Shown here piece after piece: positions 26,370 to 35,209 of a DNA stretch of 64,000 nucleotides. Source of the stretch: JBHIYN01 sp041984235. GTDB lineage: Bacteria > Pseudomonadota > Gammaproteobacteria > Ga0077536. The stretch spans positions 168,104 through 232,103 of the forward strand of contig JBHIYN010000010.1 in the NCBI GenBank assembly GCA_041984235.1, given 5' to 3'. The stretch's first letter is position 1. Every line of letters begins with the position of its first letter. The translations under genes were made by a program, and so were the position numbers. The notes beneath the pieces are model-generated. The model was not told the DNA's origin, ran no database searches, and saw only the letters and a program-made list of their open reading frames with translations.

Positions 26370-26765
26370 ATGGGCATCACCGCCGCCAAGAACGCCATCG
26401 ACATCGGCATCATCGTCAGCGACATCGACGCCAGCCTCGCCTTCTACGGCGACCTGCTCGGCCTGGAGAAAGTGCAGGAGATGCCGCTGTGGTTCGGCAC
26501 CATGCACCGCATGGCCTACGGTGACAGCTTCGTCAAGCTGGTCGATCCGAAAGAAGTGCCACCCGCCGGGCAGGACGGCCTGCACAGCGTGCTCGGCTTT
26601 CGCTACCTCACCTTCCAGGTCGCCAACATCGACGAGATCTGCGACGCCTGCAGCGCCGCCGGCGTGACCTTCGAGGTCGAGAAGAACGAGTTCATGCCGG
26701 GTGTCACCATCGCCATGGTGCGCGATCCCGACGGCAACATCGTCGAGTTCGTGCAGCGCGCCTGA
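26370..26765 (+). CDS. VOC (glyoxalase/dioxygenase) family protein
   Basis: This 131-residue vicinal-oxygen-chelate protein has IGIIVSDIDASLAFYGDLLGLEKV at its start, a second half with LTFQVANIDEICDACSAAGV, and the C-terminal metal Glu in RDPDGNIVEFVQRA. A good Shine-Dalgarno (AAGGGGAG) lies about 10 bases ahead of the ATG. The reaction is not determined; methylmalonyl-CoA epimerases and glyoxalases share this pattern. Confidence 0.9.
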   Translation: MGITAAKNAIDIGIIVSDIDASLAFYGDLLGLEKVQEMPLWFGTMHRMAYGDSFVKLVDPKEVPPAGQDGLHSVLGFRYLTFQVANIDEICDACSAAGVTFEVEKNEFMPGVTIAMVRDPDGNIVEFVQRA

Positions 26766-26774
26766 GCGGCCCGC

Positions 26775-27791
26775 TCAGGGCACGACGGGGCGCGCCGGCA
26801 GCGCGCCGCGCAGCATGTCGAGCAGGCGCCGGCGCGCTGCCGGCGTGACCTCGCGCGTCCACTCGAAGCGGACGTGGCGCTGCGGCGTGGTGCGGTCCAG
26901 GCGGATGCCCCACAGCGCGTCGATCGCGTCCGGCAACAGCGAGTAGCGCATGTCGATGACGAAATCCTCGCGCCCCGGGTCGAGCGCGAGGTAGCCGTCG
27001 GAGAACCAGCGGAAGCGCTCCAGGTCGCGCGCCTGGCGCGAGCCGGGCTCCAGCCACGGCAGGTCGCGTGCCGGCTCCAGGCGCGGCACCGAGTCGCCGC
27101 CCAGCACCCCGACCCGGCGCGCCACGCGCAGGGCGTCCACGTGGTAGCGCCCGTCGTGCTCGTAGATCAGCTTCCACACCAGCAGGTTGCCGAAGCTCGG
27201 CTTGGCGACCAGGCGCACCGGCGCATGCCCGCGCGACGCGGCCAGCGCGGCGCCGGCGGCCTCGGCACGTTCGCGCTGCACGGTACCGAGCGCCATGAAG
27301 GCGACCACCCAGACCAGTGCCAGGCGCGCGTAGCGCTGCTGCCGCCGGCGTGCGGCGAGCACCACCAGCAACAGCAGCGGCAGGGTGAACAACGGGTCGA
27401 TGATGGACACCGTGTGCCAGGCGATGCGCGCGTCGGAGAACGGCCACAGCAGCTGCGTACCGTAGCTGGTGCAGGCGTCGAGCAGCCCGTGGGTGGCGTA
27501 GCCGAGCAGGCAGTACAGGTAGACCGCCCGAAACGGCAGCACCCGCCGTAGCGGGACGGCCAGCAGCGCGGCGCAGACGAGCGCGCCGATCGGAATGAAC
27601 ACCAGCGCGTGCGAGAACTGGCGGTGGTACTCGAGGTAGAGCAGCGGATCGTGCGGCGAACGGATCAGCGCATCCAGGTCCGGCGCCATGCCGGCCAGCG
27701 TGCCGCACAGGGTGGCCGCGAGCAGGTGGGCACGGCGCGCGCCTGACTGCGCCGCCGCCGCTCCCAGGACACCCTGGCTGACCGGGTCCAT
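26775..27791 (-). CDS. Membrane-bound metal-dependent hydrolase, YdjM/DUF457 type
   Basis: The 338-residue protein has an N-terminal YdjM-like domain: DPVSQGVLGAAAAQS, APDLDALIRSPHDPL, HRQFSHALVF and YATHGLLDACTSYGTQLLWPF. These His/Asp residues are the putative metal ligands set among four to five hydrophobic segments. The C-terminal 140 residues are soluble and unassigned. Family function is unclear, and some members are SOS-regulated, but I saw no LexA box here. It converges with the VOC gene. Confidence 0.85.
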   Translation of the reverse strand: MDPVSQGVLGAAAAQSGARRAHLLAATLCGTLAGMAPDLDALIRSPHDPLLYLEYHRQFSHALVFIPIGALVCAALLAVPLRRVLPFRAVYLYCLLGYATHGLLDACTSYGTQLLWPFSDARIAWHTVSIIDPLFTLPLLLLVVLAARRRQQRYARLALVWVVAFMALGTVQRERAEAAGAALAASRGHAPVRLVAKPSFGNLLVWKLIYEHDGRYHVDALRVARRVGVLGGDSVPRLEPARDLPWLEPGSRQARDLERFRWFSDGYLALDPGREDFVIDMRYSLLPDAIDALWGIRLDRTTPQRHVRFEWTREVTPAARRRLLDMLRGALPARPVVP

Positions 27792-27838
27792 GCCGTCTCC
27801 GCCGCACCGTTACCGCGCGCATCATAGCGCGCCGGCGG

Positions 27839-27866
27839 TTGCACGCCGCCGCCGCGGGGTTAGACT
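27839..27866 (+). promoter_or_regulatory. Promoter of the aminoacylase-type gene
   Basis: TTGCAC (27839-27844) and TAGACT (27861-27866) are 16 bases apart. The predicted transcript start near 27873 leaves a leader of about 47 bases. Confidence 0.55.
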
Positions 27867-27883
27867 GCTCAGCGACACGGCAA

Positions 27884-27902
27884 GCGCGCCCGCCGGGCGC
27901 GC
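27884..27902 (+). promoter_or_regulatory. Hairpin in the leader of the aminoacylase-type gene
   Basis: A perfect 8-bp inverted repeat (GCGCGCCC, 3-base loop, GGGCGCGC) lies between the predicted transcript start and the GTG. It ends 18 bases before the start codon and may affect translation or early termination. There is no T-run, so it is not a standard terminator. Confidence 0.4.
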
Positions 27903-27919
27903 GACGGGGAGCATGCGGC

Positions 27920-29758
27920 GTGAGCGAACGATGGGATACCCTGATCCGGGGCGCACTGGTTTTCGACGGCAGCGGCCGTCATCCGCAGGTGCAGGACGTC
28001 GCCATCGGCGGCACCCGCATCGCCGCGCGCGGCGTCGACCTCGACCCCGCACGCGCCGCGCAGGTGATCGACGCGCACGGCCGCTGGCTGATGCCCGGCC
28101 TGCTCGACATCCACACCCACATGGACCTCGAGGTCGAGCTCGATGCCGGCCTCGAAGAGGTGGTGCGTCACGGCACCACCACCTGCGTGGTCGGCAACTG
28201 CTCGATCGGGACCGCGTTCGGCGCCCAGCGCCGCAACGGCGACGATCCCATCCTCGACTGCTTCGCGCGCGTGGAGAACATTCCCAAGCCGATCCTGGAG
28301 CGCTGCGTGGCGGCCATGGACTGGCACGACACCGGCGCCTACCTCGAGCACCTGCGCGGTCTGAAGCTGGGTCCGAACATCGCGCCGCTGCTGCCGCATT
28401 CGATGCTGCGCATCGAGGTCATGGGCACGCAGGACGCGATCGAGCGCGACCCGGACGAAGACGAGCTCGCGCGCATGGAGGCCTTGCTCGAAGAGGCCAT
28501 GCGCCAGGGCTACGTCGGCTTCTCGACCGACAACATCCCGTTTCACTACCTCGCCAACGAGCCGCACACCGCGGCCAAGATCCCCTCGCCCTATGCCGGC
28601 AAGCGCGAGATCCGGCGCCTGCTCGACGTGGTGCGCGAGCACGACCGCGTGTGGCAGGCGACGCCGGACGCGGTCAACCGCCTCGGCACCTTCAAGCGGT
28701 TTCTCTACACCAGTGGCCGGCTGTTCGGTAAACCGCTCAGGACCTCGGCCCTGACCGCACTCGACCTGGTGCACGACCGCAGCGTGTGGAAGGTGTTCCT
28801 GCAGCTCTCGCGCTTCTTCAACTCGTGGCTGATGCAGGGCAGGTTCCATTTCCAGGTGCTGTCGACGCCCTTCCTGCTGTGGTCGGAGGGCGCGATCTCG
28901 CCGATCTTCGAGGAATTCGAGGCGACCCGCCCGCTGCTCGCCTGCGACGTCAACGACGCCGCCGGGCGCCGGCGCATCCTGGCCGATCCGGACTACATCG
29001 CGCGCTTCGAGCGCGACTGGTACGACAAGCGCATCGTCTCCACCTTCCAGCGCGATCTCGAGGTGATGCTGATCGACCAGTGCCCGGTGCCGGAGTGGTG
29101 CGGCGAGAACGGCCAGGCCGTCTACGCGCGCCTGCAGCGTTTCCAGGCCGGCGAGGCCGCCGCGGCACGCAGCGAGGCCGAGCGCGAGGCGTTCGCCGCG
29201 GCACCCGATAGCCCGAGCGAGGCGCGCTTCTTCCTGCACCTGCTGGCGCACTACGATCGCGCCATCCGCTGGCACATCGTGGTCGGCAACGATCGCCCGG
29301 AAGTGCTGGAGCAGCTGCTGTTCAGCGACTACACCCTGCCCGGCTTCAACGACAGCGGCGCGCACCTCATCAACCTCGCCTTCTTCGACGGCAACCTGCT
29401 CACGCTGCAGATTGCGCAACGTCACTCGCTGGACAAGGTTGCGCTGGCGGTGAAGCGCCTGACCCGTGATCCGGCCGCGTTCTTCGGCCTCGATGTCGGC
29501 AGCATCGAGCCCGGCGCGCAGGCTGACATTACGCTGGTCAACCCTGAGACCCTGGCCACCTACGACACCGACGCCAACCGGCGCATGGTCTACCGCGAGG
29601 TGCTCGGCGCCGATCAGCTCGTCAATCGCTCCGACGGCGTGGTCGACAGCGTCTGGATCGCCGGCACCCAGGTGTGGACCGGTGACCGCGCGACCGAGGC
29701 CCTCGGCCGCGAGACCCTGGGCCGCCCGCTGACCTTCAGCGGTCGCGCGGGCGACTGA
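27920..29758 (+). CDS. N-acyl-D-amino-acid deacylase family amidohydrolase
   Basis: The 612-residue amidohydrolase family protein has the metal motif PGLLDIHTHMDLEVELD, the metal Cys region TTTCVVGNCSIGTAFG, and later HYDRAIRWHIVVGNDRP and GFNDSGAHLINLAFFDGN. The C-terminal segment SIEPGAQADITLVNPETL is typical of D-aminoacylase/dihydroorotase-like enzymes. The GTG at 27920 has a GGGGAG box ahead. The substrate is probably an N-acyl-amino acid or similar amide, but it is not fixed by sequence. Confidence 0.88.
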   Translation: MSERWDTLIRGALVFDGSGRHPQVQDVAIGGTRIAARGVDLDPARAAQVIDAHGRWLMPGLLDIHTHMDLEVELDAGLEEVVRHGTTTCVVGNCSIGTAFGAQRRNGDDPILDCFARVENIPKPILERCVAAMDWHDTGAYLEHLRGLKLGPNIAPLLPHSMLRIEVMGTQDAIERDPDEDELARMEALLEEAMRQGYVGFSTDNIPFHYLANEPHTAAKIPSPYAGKREIRRLLDVVREHDRVWQATPDAVNRLGTFKRFLYTSGRLFGKPLRTSALTALDLVHDRSVWKVFLQLSRFFNSWLMQGRFHFQVLSTPFLLWSEGAISPIFEEFEATRPLLACDVNDAAGRRRILADPDYIARFERDWYDKRIVSTFQRDLEVMLIDQCPVPEWCGENGQAVYARLQRFQAGEAAAARSEAEREAFAAAPDSPSEARFFLHLLAHYDRAIRWHIVVGNDRPEVLEQLLFSDYTLPGFNDSGAHLINLAFFDGNLLTLQIAQRHSLDKVALAVKRLTRDPAAFFGLDVGSIEPGAQADITLVNPETLATYDTDANRRMVYREVLGADQLVNRSDGVVDSVWIAGTQVWTGDRATEALGRETLGRPLTFSGRAGD

Positions 29759-29785
29759 GCAGGGACGGCGCCGGCGGCGCGCGGT

Positions 29786-30871
29786 TCAGGCGTCGGCGTC
29801 GCGCGGCGGTGCGGCGGCCAGGAGCGTGCCGAGGGCGGCGTAGAAGTCGCCGAGCAGCGGCAGCACCCGGGTCGTCATGATCTCGTAGAGCAGCTTCTCG
29901 ACGCGCGGCGAGTCGACGTGCTCGGTGACCGCGCGCCAGAAGATGCGGCATACCGCCGCCGGCGGCAGCGGGTTGTGGCGCGGGTCGATGCGATGCCCGA
30001 CGACCGCGGCGAGATCGCGATCGATACTCATGAACGTGGTGCCGTAGCGCCGCTCGGCGGCGCGACACAGGTCGGCCAGGTAGGCCTCGCCGGAACGGCT
30101 CGCCGGCCGCCCGGGATCGCCGGCGCTGCCGATCGGGCGCCCGCTGTCGGCCGCGCGCACCATCATCACGGTCAGCTCCTGGGTCTGGTCGAGATCGCTG
30201 ACCTCGGCGAAGCCCTGCACCATGGTCACCTCGATATCGCGCGCGAGCGTCTGCGCGCACGCCTCCAGCCGGCCGGCCTCGGCCTGCGGGCCATGCGCCG
30301 CGAGTCCGCTGGCGCCGCGGCTCATGTCGCGCAACGCGGTGATCAGCCCGTGACGCACGCTGTGAATCATGGTCGGCAGGTGCACACCGAACTGCCGGCG
30401 ACAGGCCACCAGCAGCGCGCGCCGCGCCGGGTCCAGCGGACGCGCGCTGCGTTCGAAGTCGGCCACGCGGGCGCTCACCGCGGCTTCCGCCAGCGCACGC
30501 AGGGCCGCCCTGAGAGCGCCGTCGGGCGCACTGAAACGAACCCCCACCGTACCCTGCGTACGGCGCATGATCGCGACCGGCGCGGTGACCGCGGCACCCC
30601 CCGGCGCGGCGAATTCGAGCGTGGCGTCGGTGCCCGGCTCGAGCTCGTGCCAGATCGCGGCGGCGGCGCGCGCCGAGATCGTGAGCGCCGCACCGTCGCT
30701 GCTGATATCGGCGAGCGCACACGGCATGCGCGTGCCGCACCAGCTGGTCACGTGTGCCGGCAGCGTGACCGCGTGGCGCACGCCGTAGCGGCGCGTGCCC
30801 CAGTCGCTGCCGCCCTCGCCGCGAGCGGCGTTGTCGGCCTGCTCGCGCAGGGTCGTGATCGGGTCAGCCAT
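29786..30871 (-). CDS. PilZ-domain protein with an unassigned C-terminal region
   Basis: This product of about 361 residues starts at ATG 30871. Residues 15-115 look like a PilZ domain, with RRYGVRHAVTLPAHV (RxxxR), CALADISSDGAALTIS (D/NxSxxG) and VGVRFSAP at its end. It may therefore bind cyclic di-GMP. The rest (120-361) is helical with no family I recognise. It has the same orientation as the upstream crotonase-isomerase-reductase genes but is separated by a 134-base gap with strong palindromes. Confidence 0.75.
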   Translation of the reverse strand: MADPITTLREQADNAARGEGGSDWGTRRYGVRHAVTLPAHVTSWCGTRMPCALADISSDGAALTISARAAAAIWHELEPGTDATLEFAAPGGAAVTAPVAIMRRTQGTVGVRFSAPDGALRAALRALAEAAVSARVADFERSARPLDPARRALLVACRRQFGVHLPTMIHSVRHGLITALRDMSRGASGLAAHGPQAEAGRLEACAQTLARDIEVTMVQGFAEVSDLDQTQELTVMMVRAADSGRPIGSAGDPGRPASRSGEAYLADLCRAAERRYGTTFMSIDRDLAAVVGHRIDPRHNPLPPAAVCRIFWRAVTEHVDSPRVEKLLYEIMTTRVLPLLGDFYAALGTLLAAAPPRDADA

Positions 30872-30950
30872 GCACGCCGCGCGCCTGGACACGGCGGCAG
30901 CGGCGCTGCCGGGGAACGTTGAGAACGGCGCTCATGGCCCGATCTCAACC

Positions 30951-30985
30951 GATCATGCCGCATTGCGGCATGATCCGGATCATGC
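30951..30985. promoter_or_regulatory. Overlapping perfect palindromes upstream of the PilZ gene
   Basis: A 25-bp inverted repeat with 12-bp arms and a single central base (GATCATGCCGCA, T, TGCGGCATGATC; 30951-30975) overlaps an 18-bp perfect palindrome GCATGATCCGGATCATGC (30968-30985). Together they give three GATCATGC-type half-sites. They lie 80-115 bases ahead of the PilZ start, and no T-run follows on either strand. An operator for a dimeric regulator is the simplest reading. Confidence 0.7.
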
Positions 30986-31005
30986 GCGCGGCGCGCGGCC
31001 GCCGC

Positions 31006-31851
31006 TCATCCGGCGCTGGCGCTCCCTGCTGCCGCCGGCGTGACCTCGCCAAAGACGGCTGCACGTTTCTGCATCGCTGCCGCCACCGCCTCGCGCTGGT
31101 TGGCGCCGCCGATCAGGGTGAGCTGCAGCGCCTCCTCCAGCGCCAGGCCATGCCGCGCGTCGCTGCGCCAGGCCTCGTTGTAGAGTCGCTTGCACGCGCG
31201 CATGGCGTCCGGCGAGCGCGCCGCGATCACCTGCGCCAGCTCGAACGCGGCGGCCAGCGGATCCTCGGCGAGCCGCGTGACCAGTCCCAGGCCGGCGGCC
31301 TCGCTGGCGTCGAATTCGCGCCCGCTCAGGGTCAACTCCAGGGCGACGTCGCGCGCCAGCAGCTCGGGCAGGGTCTGGCTGATCGACATGTCCGGGATCA
31401 GTCCGTAACGGGTCTCCATGATCGAGAAACGCGCCTGCGGTGCGGCAATGCGCAGGTCGCAGCCGAGCGCGATCTGGAAGCCACCGCCGAAGGCCGCGCC
31501 CCGGATCGCGGCGATCACCGGCACCGGCGCGCTCTTCCAGGTGAAGGCGACGCGCTGGGCGAGGTTGTCCGGGCCGTCGTCACGGCCGAGCAGCGCCTCC
31601 ATCACCGCCCGCGTCTGCGCGTCGCCGGCGAGCATCGCCTGCATGAGCGAGAAGTCGAGGCCGGCGCAGAAGCTCGGGCCGTTGCCGGAGAGCACCGCGA
31701 CCCGCGCCGCCGGCTCTTCACGCAGGCGCGCCCCCGCCGCCGCGATCGCATGGAACATCTCCAGCGTCAGCGAGTTGTGCTTGTCGGGGCGGTTGAAGCG
31801 GATGTCGGCGATGCCGTCCGCCAGCTCGAAAGTGACCAGGTCGTCGCTCAT
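31006..31851 (-). CDS. Crotonase/enoyl-CoA hydratase family protein
   Basis: The 281-residue crotonase has IRFNRPDKHNSLTLEMFHAI, oxyanion-hole GNGPSFCAGLDFSLM, AAIRGAAFGGGFQIALGCDLRIAAP and SIMETRYGLIPDMSIS (Glu position present). Its start overlaps the stop of the isomerase gene by 4 bases, so the two are coupled. The pathway is not known; aromatic or branched-chain degradation would fit with the neighbour. Confidence 0.9.
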   Translation of the reverse strand: MSDDLVTFELADGIADIRFNRPDKHNSLTLEMFHAIAAAGARLREEPAARVAVLSGNGPSFCAGLDFSLMQAMLAGDAQTRAVMEALLGRDDGPDNLAQRVAFTWKSAPVPVIAAIRGAAFGGGFQIALGCDLRIAAPQARFSIMETRYGLIPDMSISQTLPELLARDVALELTLSGREFDASEAAGLGLVTRLAEDPLAAAFELAQVIAARSPDAMRACKRLYNEAWRSDARHGLALEEALQLTLIGGANQREAVAAAMQKRAAVFGEVTPAAAGSASAG

Positions 31852-32462
31852 CGTGAAGGGCCTCGCTCGATCGCCGCGCGCACCAGCTCGACGCGATCGT
31901 TACCGAAATACATGTCGTTGCCGTCGAGGAACATCGTCGGCGTGCCGAAGCCGCCGCGCGCCATGACCTCCTCGGTGTTCTCGCGCAGCCGATCCTTGTA
32001 CGGCTGGCTGGCGATGCGGGTGAAGAAATCGTCGCCATCGAGCCCGACGCCGGTGACGATGTCGCGCAGCACCGCGTCCTGCGAGATGTCCTCCAGGTCG
32101 GTCCAGTAGCGTTTGAACACCGCCCGCGCGTAGGGCACCAGGCAGTCCTGCTCCAGCGCGACGAAGGCACCGCGCATGGCCTTTACGCTGTTGACCGGAA
32201 ACACCTCGGGCCAGCCGATCTCGAGACCGACGTAACGCGCCCAGTCCTGCAGGTCCTTCTTCATGTACGCGGCCTTGGCCGGCACCGGCTGCTCACGCGA
32301 GGCGTAGACGCTGGGATTGACCGTGTTGAAGATGCCGCCGACCAGGATCGGCTTCCACTCGATGACCACGTCGAGCTCGGCCAGGGTGCGCTGCACCGTC
32401 TCGAAGGCGAGCCAGGTCCACGGACTGGAACAGTCGAAGAAGAACTCCAGGCGATGACTCAT
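31848..32462 (-). CDS. 2-hydroxychromene-2-carboxylate isomerase-like DsbA-fold protein
   Basis: This 204-residue thioredoxin-fold protein belongs to the HCCA isomerase/kappa-GST group. The start EFFFDCSSPWTWLAFETVQ is the family hallmark (Ser/Cys of SSPW near residue 12), and the C-terminus has GGFGTPTMFLDGNDMYFGNDRVE. Such enzymes isomerise aromatic intermediates with glutathione or act as oxidoreductases. It is followed directly (ATGA overlap) by the crotonase. Confidence 0.9.
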   Translation of the reverse strand: MSHRLEFFFDCSSPWTWLAFETVQRTLAELDVVIEWKPILVGGIFNTVNPSVYASREQPVPAKAAYMKKDLQDWARYVGLEIGWPEVFPVNSVKAMRGAFVALEQDCLVPYARAVFKRYWTDLEDISQDAVLRDIVTGVGLDGDDFFTRIASQPYKDRLRENTEEVMARGGFGTPTMFLDGNDMYFGNDRVELVRAAIERGPSR

Positions 32463-32507
32463 GCACGGACTCCGGTCAGGCGGCGGCGCCGCGGGCGCAA
32501 CAAGGTA

Positions 32508-33512
32508 TCACGCCGGCTCCCAGGTCACGGCCACGCGGCCGATCACCTCGCGCCGCGCGATGCAGTCGTAGGCCTCGATCAGCGCGCCGCCGGTGACACC
32601 GGCATGCACGTGCGGCGTGAGCGCGGGCTCGGCGGCGAGCCCGGCCAGCGCGCGGTTGACCGCGGCGCCACCGGCCGGGTCGACCCGCCCGTACTCGCCG
32701 GCGCGCACGCCGACCACCGAGAACTGCTTGATCAGCGCACGGTTGACCGCGAGCTCGGGGATGCGTCCGCTGGCGAAGCCGATCACCAGCAGGCGGCCGA
32801 ACGGTGCGATGCAACGCACCGACTCGTCGAACACGTCGCCGCCCACCGGGTCGTAGACGACGTCCGCGCCGCGCCCGCCGGTGAGCGCCTTGACCTGCTC
32901 ACGGAAGGAGCCGTCACGGTAGTCGATGACGTGCTCGGCACCGTGCTCGCGGACCACCGCGAGCTTGTCCGGGCCGCTCGCCATGCCGATCACGCGGGCG
33001 CCGAGATGCCGGGCGAGCGCGACCGCGGCCAGCCCCACCCCGCCCGCCGCGCCGTGCACCAGCACGGTCTCGCCCGCGGCCAGCGCGCCGCGCACGACCA
33101 GTCCGACGTAAGCCGTCTTGCAGCCGACGATGAAGGCCGCACCGTGCGCGAAATCGAGATGCGGCGGCAGCGCGAAACAGTCGTCGGCACGCGCCGTCAC
33201 GCGTTCCTGCGCGGCGCCGTAACGGACTGTGCCCATGACGCGGTCGCCGGGAGCGAAGGCCGACACGCCGTCACCACACGCCTGCACCACCCCGGCGAAC
33301 TCGGCGCACGGCGTGAACGGCAGCGGCGGCCTGAGCTGGTAGCCACCCTGCACCATGAGCATGTCCGGGAAGCCGGGCGCGAAGGCGGCGACCGCGACCG
33401 CGATCTCGCCCGCCGCCGGCGCCGCGGCGGTGACCTGCGCCAGGCTCAGATCGTGGTAATCTCCGAACGCGTGGCAGCGCCACGCGCGGTGTGTCGCCGT
33501 CCCAGCGGTCAT
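32508..33512 (-). CDS. NADPH:quinone oxidoreductase-type medium-chain reductase
   Basis: This zinc-free medium-chain dehydrogenase/reductase of about 334 residues starts at ATG 33512. It shows FTPCAEFAGVVQACGDGVSAF, GDRVMGTVRYGA, and the cofactor loop VLVHGAAGGVGLAAVALARHLGARVIG followed by GGRGADVVYDPVGGDVFDESVRC. It probably reduces quinones or enals with NADPH. It is the first gene of a minus-strand run and diverges from the cinA-like gene with about 44 bases between starts. Confidence 0.9.
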   Translation of the reverse strand: MTAGTATHRAWRCHAFGDYHDLSLAQVTAAAPAAGEIAVAVAAFAPGFPDMLMVQGGYQLRPPLPFTPCAEFAGVVQACGDGVSAFAPGDRVMGTVRYGAAQERVTARADDCFALPPHLDFAHGAAFIVGCKTAYVGLVVRGALAAGETVLVHGAAGGVGLAAVALARHLGARVIGMASGPDKLAVVREHGAEHVIDYRDGSFREQVKALTGGRGADVVYDPVGGDVFDESVRCIAPFGRLLVIGFASGRIPELAVNRALIKQFSVVGVRAGEYGRVDPAGGAAVNRALAGLAAEPALTPHVHAGVTGGALIEAYDCIARREVIGRVAVTWEPA

Positions 33513-33556
33513 CGCGCCTCCCGTGTTCAATCATTCCGGGCCGCCATCCTACCGTC

Positions 33557-34048
33557 ATGAGCATCACTGTGAATCCGGCCAGCGAGATCGCGCGCCTGCT
33601 GGTCGAGCGCAAGCAGTCAGTCGCCGTCGCCGAATCGTCCTGCGGCGGCGTGGTCGCCGCCGCCCTGCTCGCCGTGCCCGGCGCCTCGGCGTACTTCATG
33701 GGCGGCTGCGTGATCTACACCATGCGCGCGCGGCGCGAGCTGCTGGGTATCGACAAGGCCACGCTGGAAGCCCAGCAGCCGCTGACCGACGCCTACGTGA
33801 CACTGTGCGCCGAGCGCGTGCGCGAACGCCTGCGCGCGACCTGGGGCCTGGCCGAGCTCGGCGCCACCGGCCCCGCCGGCACGCCCTACGGGCACCCGCC
33901 CGGGATCGCGGTGCTGGCCGCGGTCGGGCCGCACACCACCCTCACCCGCCGCATCGAGACCGGCCACGGCGATCGCGAGCGCAACATGGCGCTGTTCGCG
34001 GCCGCGGCCCTGGAGCTGCTGCGCGAAGCGCTGGACCACGACGGCTGA
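33557..34048 (+). CDS. CinA C-terminal / nicotinamide-nucleotide amidase-like protein
   Basis: The 163-residue stand-alone CinA C-terminal domain (PncC-like family) deamidates NMN in family members. Motifs include SVAVAESSCGGVVAAALL (family AESCTGG, here AESSCGG), YFMGGCVIYTMRARRELLG and GATGPAGTPYGHPPG. The start is ATG 33557. It is followed by tpm after 13 bases. Confidence 0.88.
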   Translation: MSITVNPASEIARLLVERKQSVAVAESSCGGVVAAALLAVPGASAYFMGGCVIYTMRARRELLGIDKATLEAQQPLTDAYVTLCAERVRERLRATWGLAELGATGPAGTPYGHPPGIAVLAAVGPHTTLTRRIETGHGDRERNMALFAAAALELLREALDHDG

Positions 34049-34061
34049 GGCAGCGCCGGCG

Positions 34062-34709
34062 ATGGAAGCCGACTTCTGGCACGACAAGTGGGCGAGTAAC
34101 CAGATCGGCTTCCACGAGCCCGAGCCGCACCCCATGCTGGTGCAGTGGTGGCCGCAGCTCGGCCTGGCCGCGGACTGCCGCGTGTTCGTGCCCCTGTGCG
34201 GCAAGTCCAACGACCTCGCCTGGCTGCGCGCGCGCGGCTGCGACGTGGTCGGCGTGGAGATCAGCGAGATCGCGGTCGCCGCCTTCTTCGCGGAGCAGGG
34301 GCTGGAGCCGGCACGCCGCGAGCAGGGCGCGCTGGACGTCTACCACGCGCACGGCTACACCCTCTACTGCGGCGACTTCTTCGCCCTCGACCGCGGGTTG
34401 CTCGGCGACATCGACGCGGTCTACGATCGCGCCGCGCTGATAGCGCTGCCTCAGGCCATGCGCGCCGCCTACGCCGAGCACCTGTGTGCGCTGGCGCCGG
34501 CCGGCACCGGCATGTTGCTGGTCACGGTCGGTTACGACGAGGACGTCGTGCGGCCGCCGCCCTTCGTGGTGACGGACGACGAGGTCGCGGCGCTCTACGC
34601 CGGTGACTGGCGCGTCACCCGGCTCGGCGACGCCGCCGCCGAGGTCAAGGGCGAAGCCGGCACCGAAACCGCCTGGCACCTGGTGAGGGAAACGATTCAT
34701 GCAGGGTGA
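34062..34709 (+). CDS. tpm: Thiopurine S-methyltransferase
   Basis: The 215-residue TPMT-family methyltransferase starts MEADFWHDKWASNQIGFHE, which is diagnostic. It has FVPLCGKSNDLAWLRARGCDVVGVE (SAM binding) and YDRAALIALP. Bacterial TPMTs can methylate thiopurines and also selenium or tellurium compounds. Its last codons overlap the HIT gene by 11 bases. Confidence 0.94.
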   Translation: MEADFWHDKWASNQIGFHEPEPHPMLVQWWPQLGLAADCRVFVPLCGKSNDLAWLRARGCDVVGVEISEIAVAAFFAEQGLEPARREQGALDVYHAHGYTLYCGDFFALDRGLLGDIDAVYDRAALIALPQAMRAAYAEHLCALAPAGTGMLLVTVGYDEDVVRPPPFVVTDDEVAALYAGDWRVTRLGDAAAEVKGEAGTETAWHLVRETIHAG

Positions 34710-35169
34710 CGACAAACGCAACGCCGTACAGCGTGGCGGCTTCGACCCCAATACCGTGTTCGAGAAGATCCTGGCCGGCGAGCTGCCGGCGGCCTTCGTC
34801 CACCGCGACGAGCTGGTCTCGGCGTTCATGGACATCCAGCCGATCAATCCCGGCCACGTGCTGGTGGTGCCCAACGTGCGCGCGGCGACGCTCGCCGAGC
34901 TGCCGCCGGCCACTGCCGGGCACCTGTTCCAGGTCGGCCAGCGCGTCGCTGGTGCGCTGCGCGCCGCCGATCTCAACGCCGAGGGCGTCAACCTGTTCCT
35001 CGCCGACGGCGTCGCGGCCGGCCAGACCGTGTTCCACATCCACCTGCACGTGTTCCCGCGCTTCGCCGGCGACGGCTTCCGCTGGAAGCTGCCGGATCGC
35101 TACTACACGCCGCCGCCGCGCGACGAAATCGAGGCGGTGAGCGCGCGCATCGCCGCCGCGCTGGCCTGA
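34699..35169 (+). CDS. HIT-family nucleotide hydrolase/transferase
   Basis: This 156-residue HIT protein has active-site motif VFHIHLHVFPRF (HxHxHxx) and the N-terminal VFEKILAGELPAAFVHRDE. HIT proteins hydrolyse or transfer nucleotides from AMP-linked substrates. It overlaps tpm by 11 bases and ends 40 bases before the convergent EamA gene. Confidence 0.94.
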   Translation: MQGDDKRNAVQRGGFDPNTVFEKILAGELPAAFVHRDELVSAFMDIQPINPGHVLVVPNVRAATLAELPPATAGHLFQVGQRVAGALRAADLNAEGVNLFLADGVAAGQTVFHIHLHVFPRFAGDGFRWKLPDRYYTPPPRDEIEAVSARIAAALA

Positions 35170-35209
35170 TCTGCGCTGGCCTGAGCCGCGGCGATCGTCC
35201 GGCGCGCGC

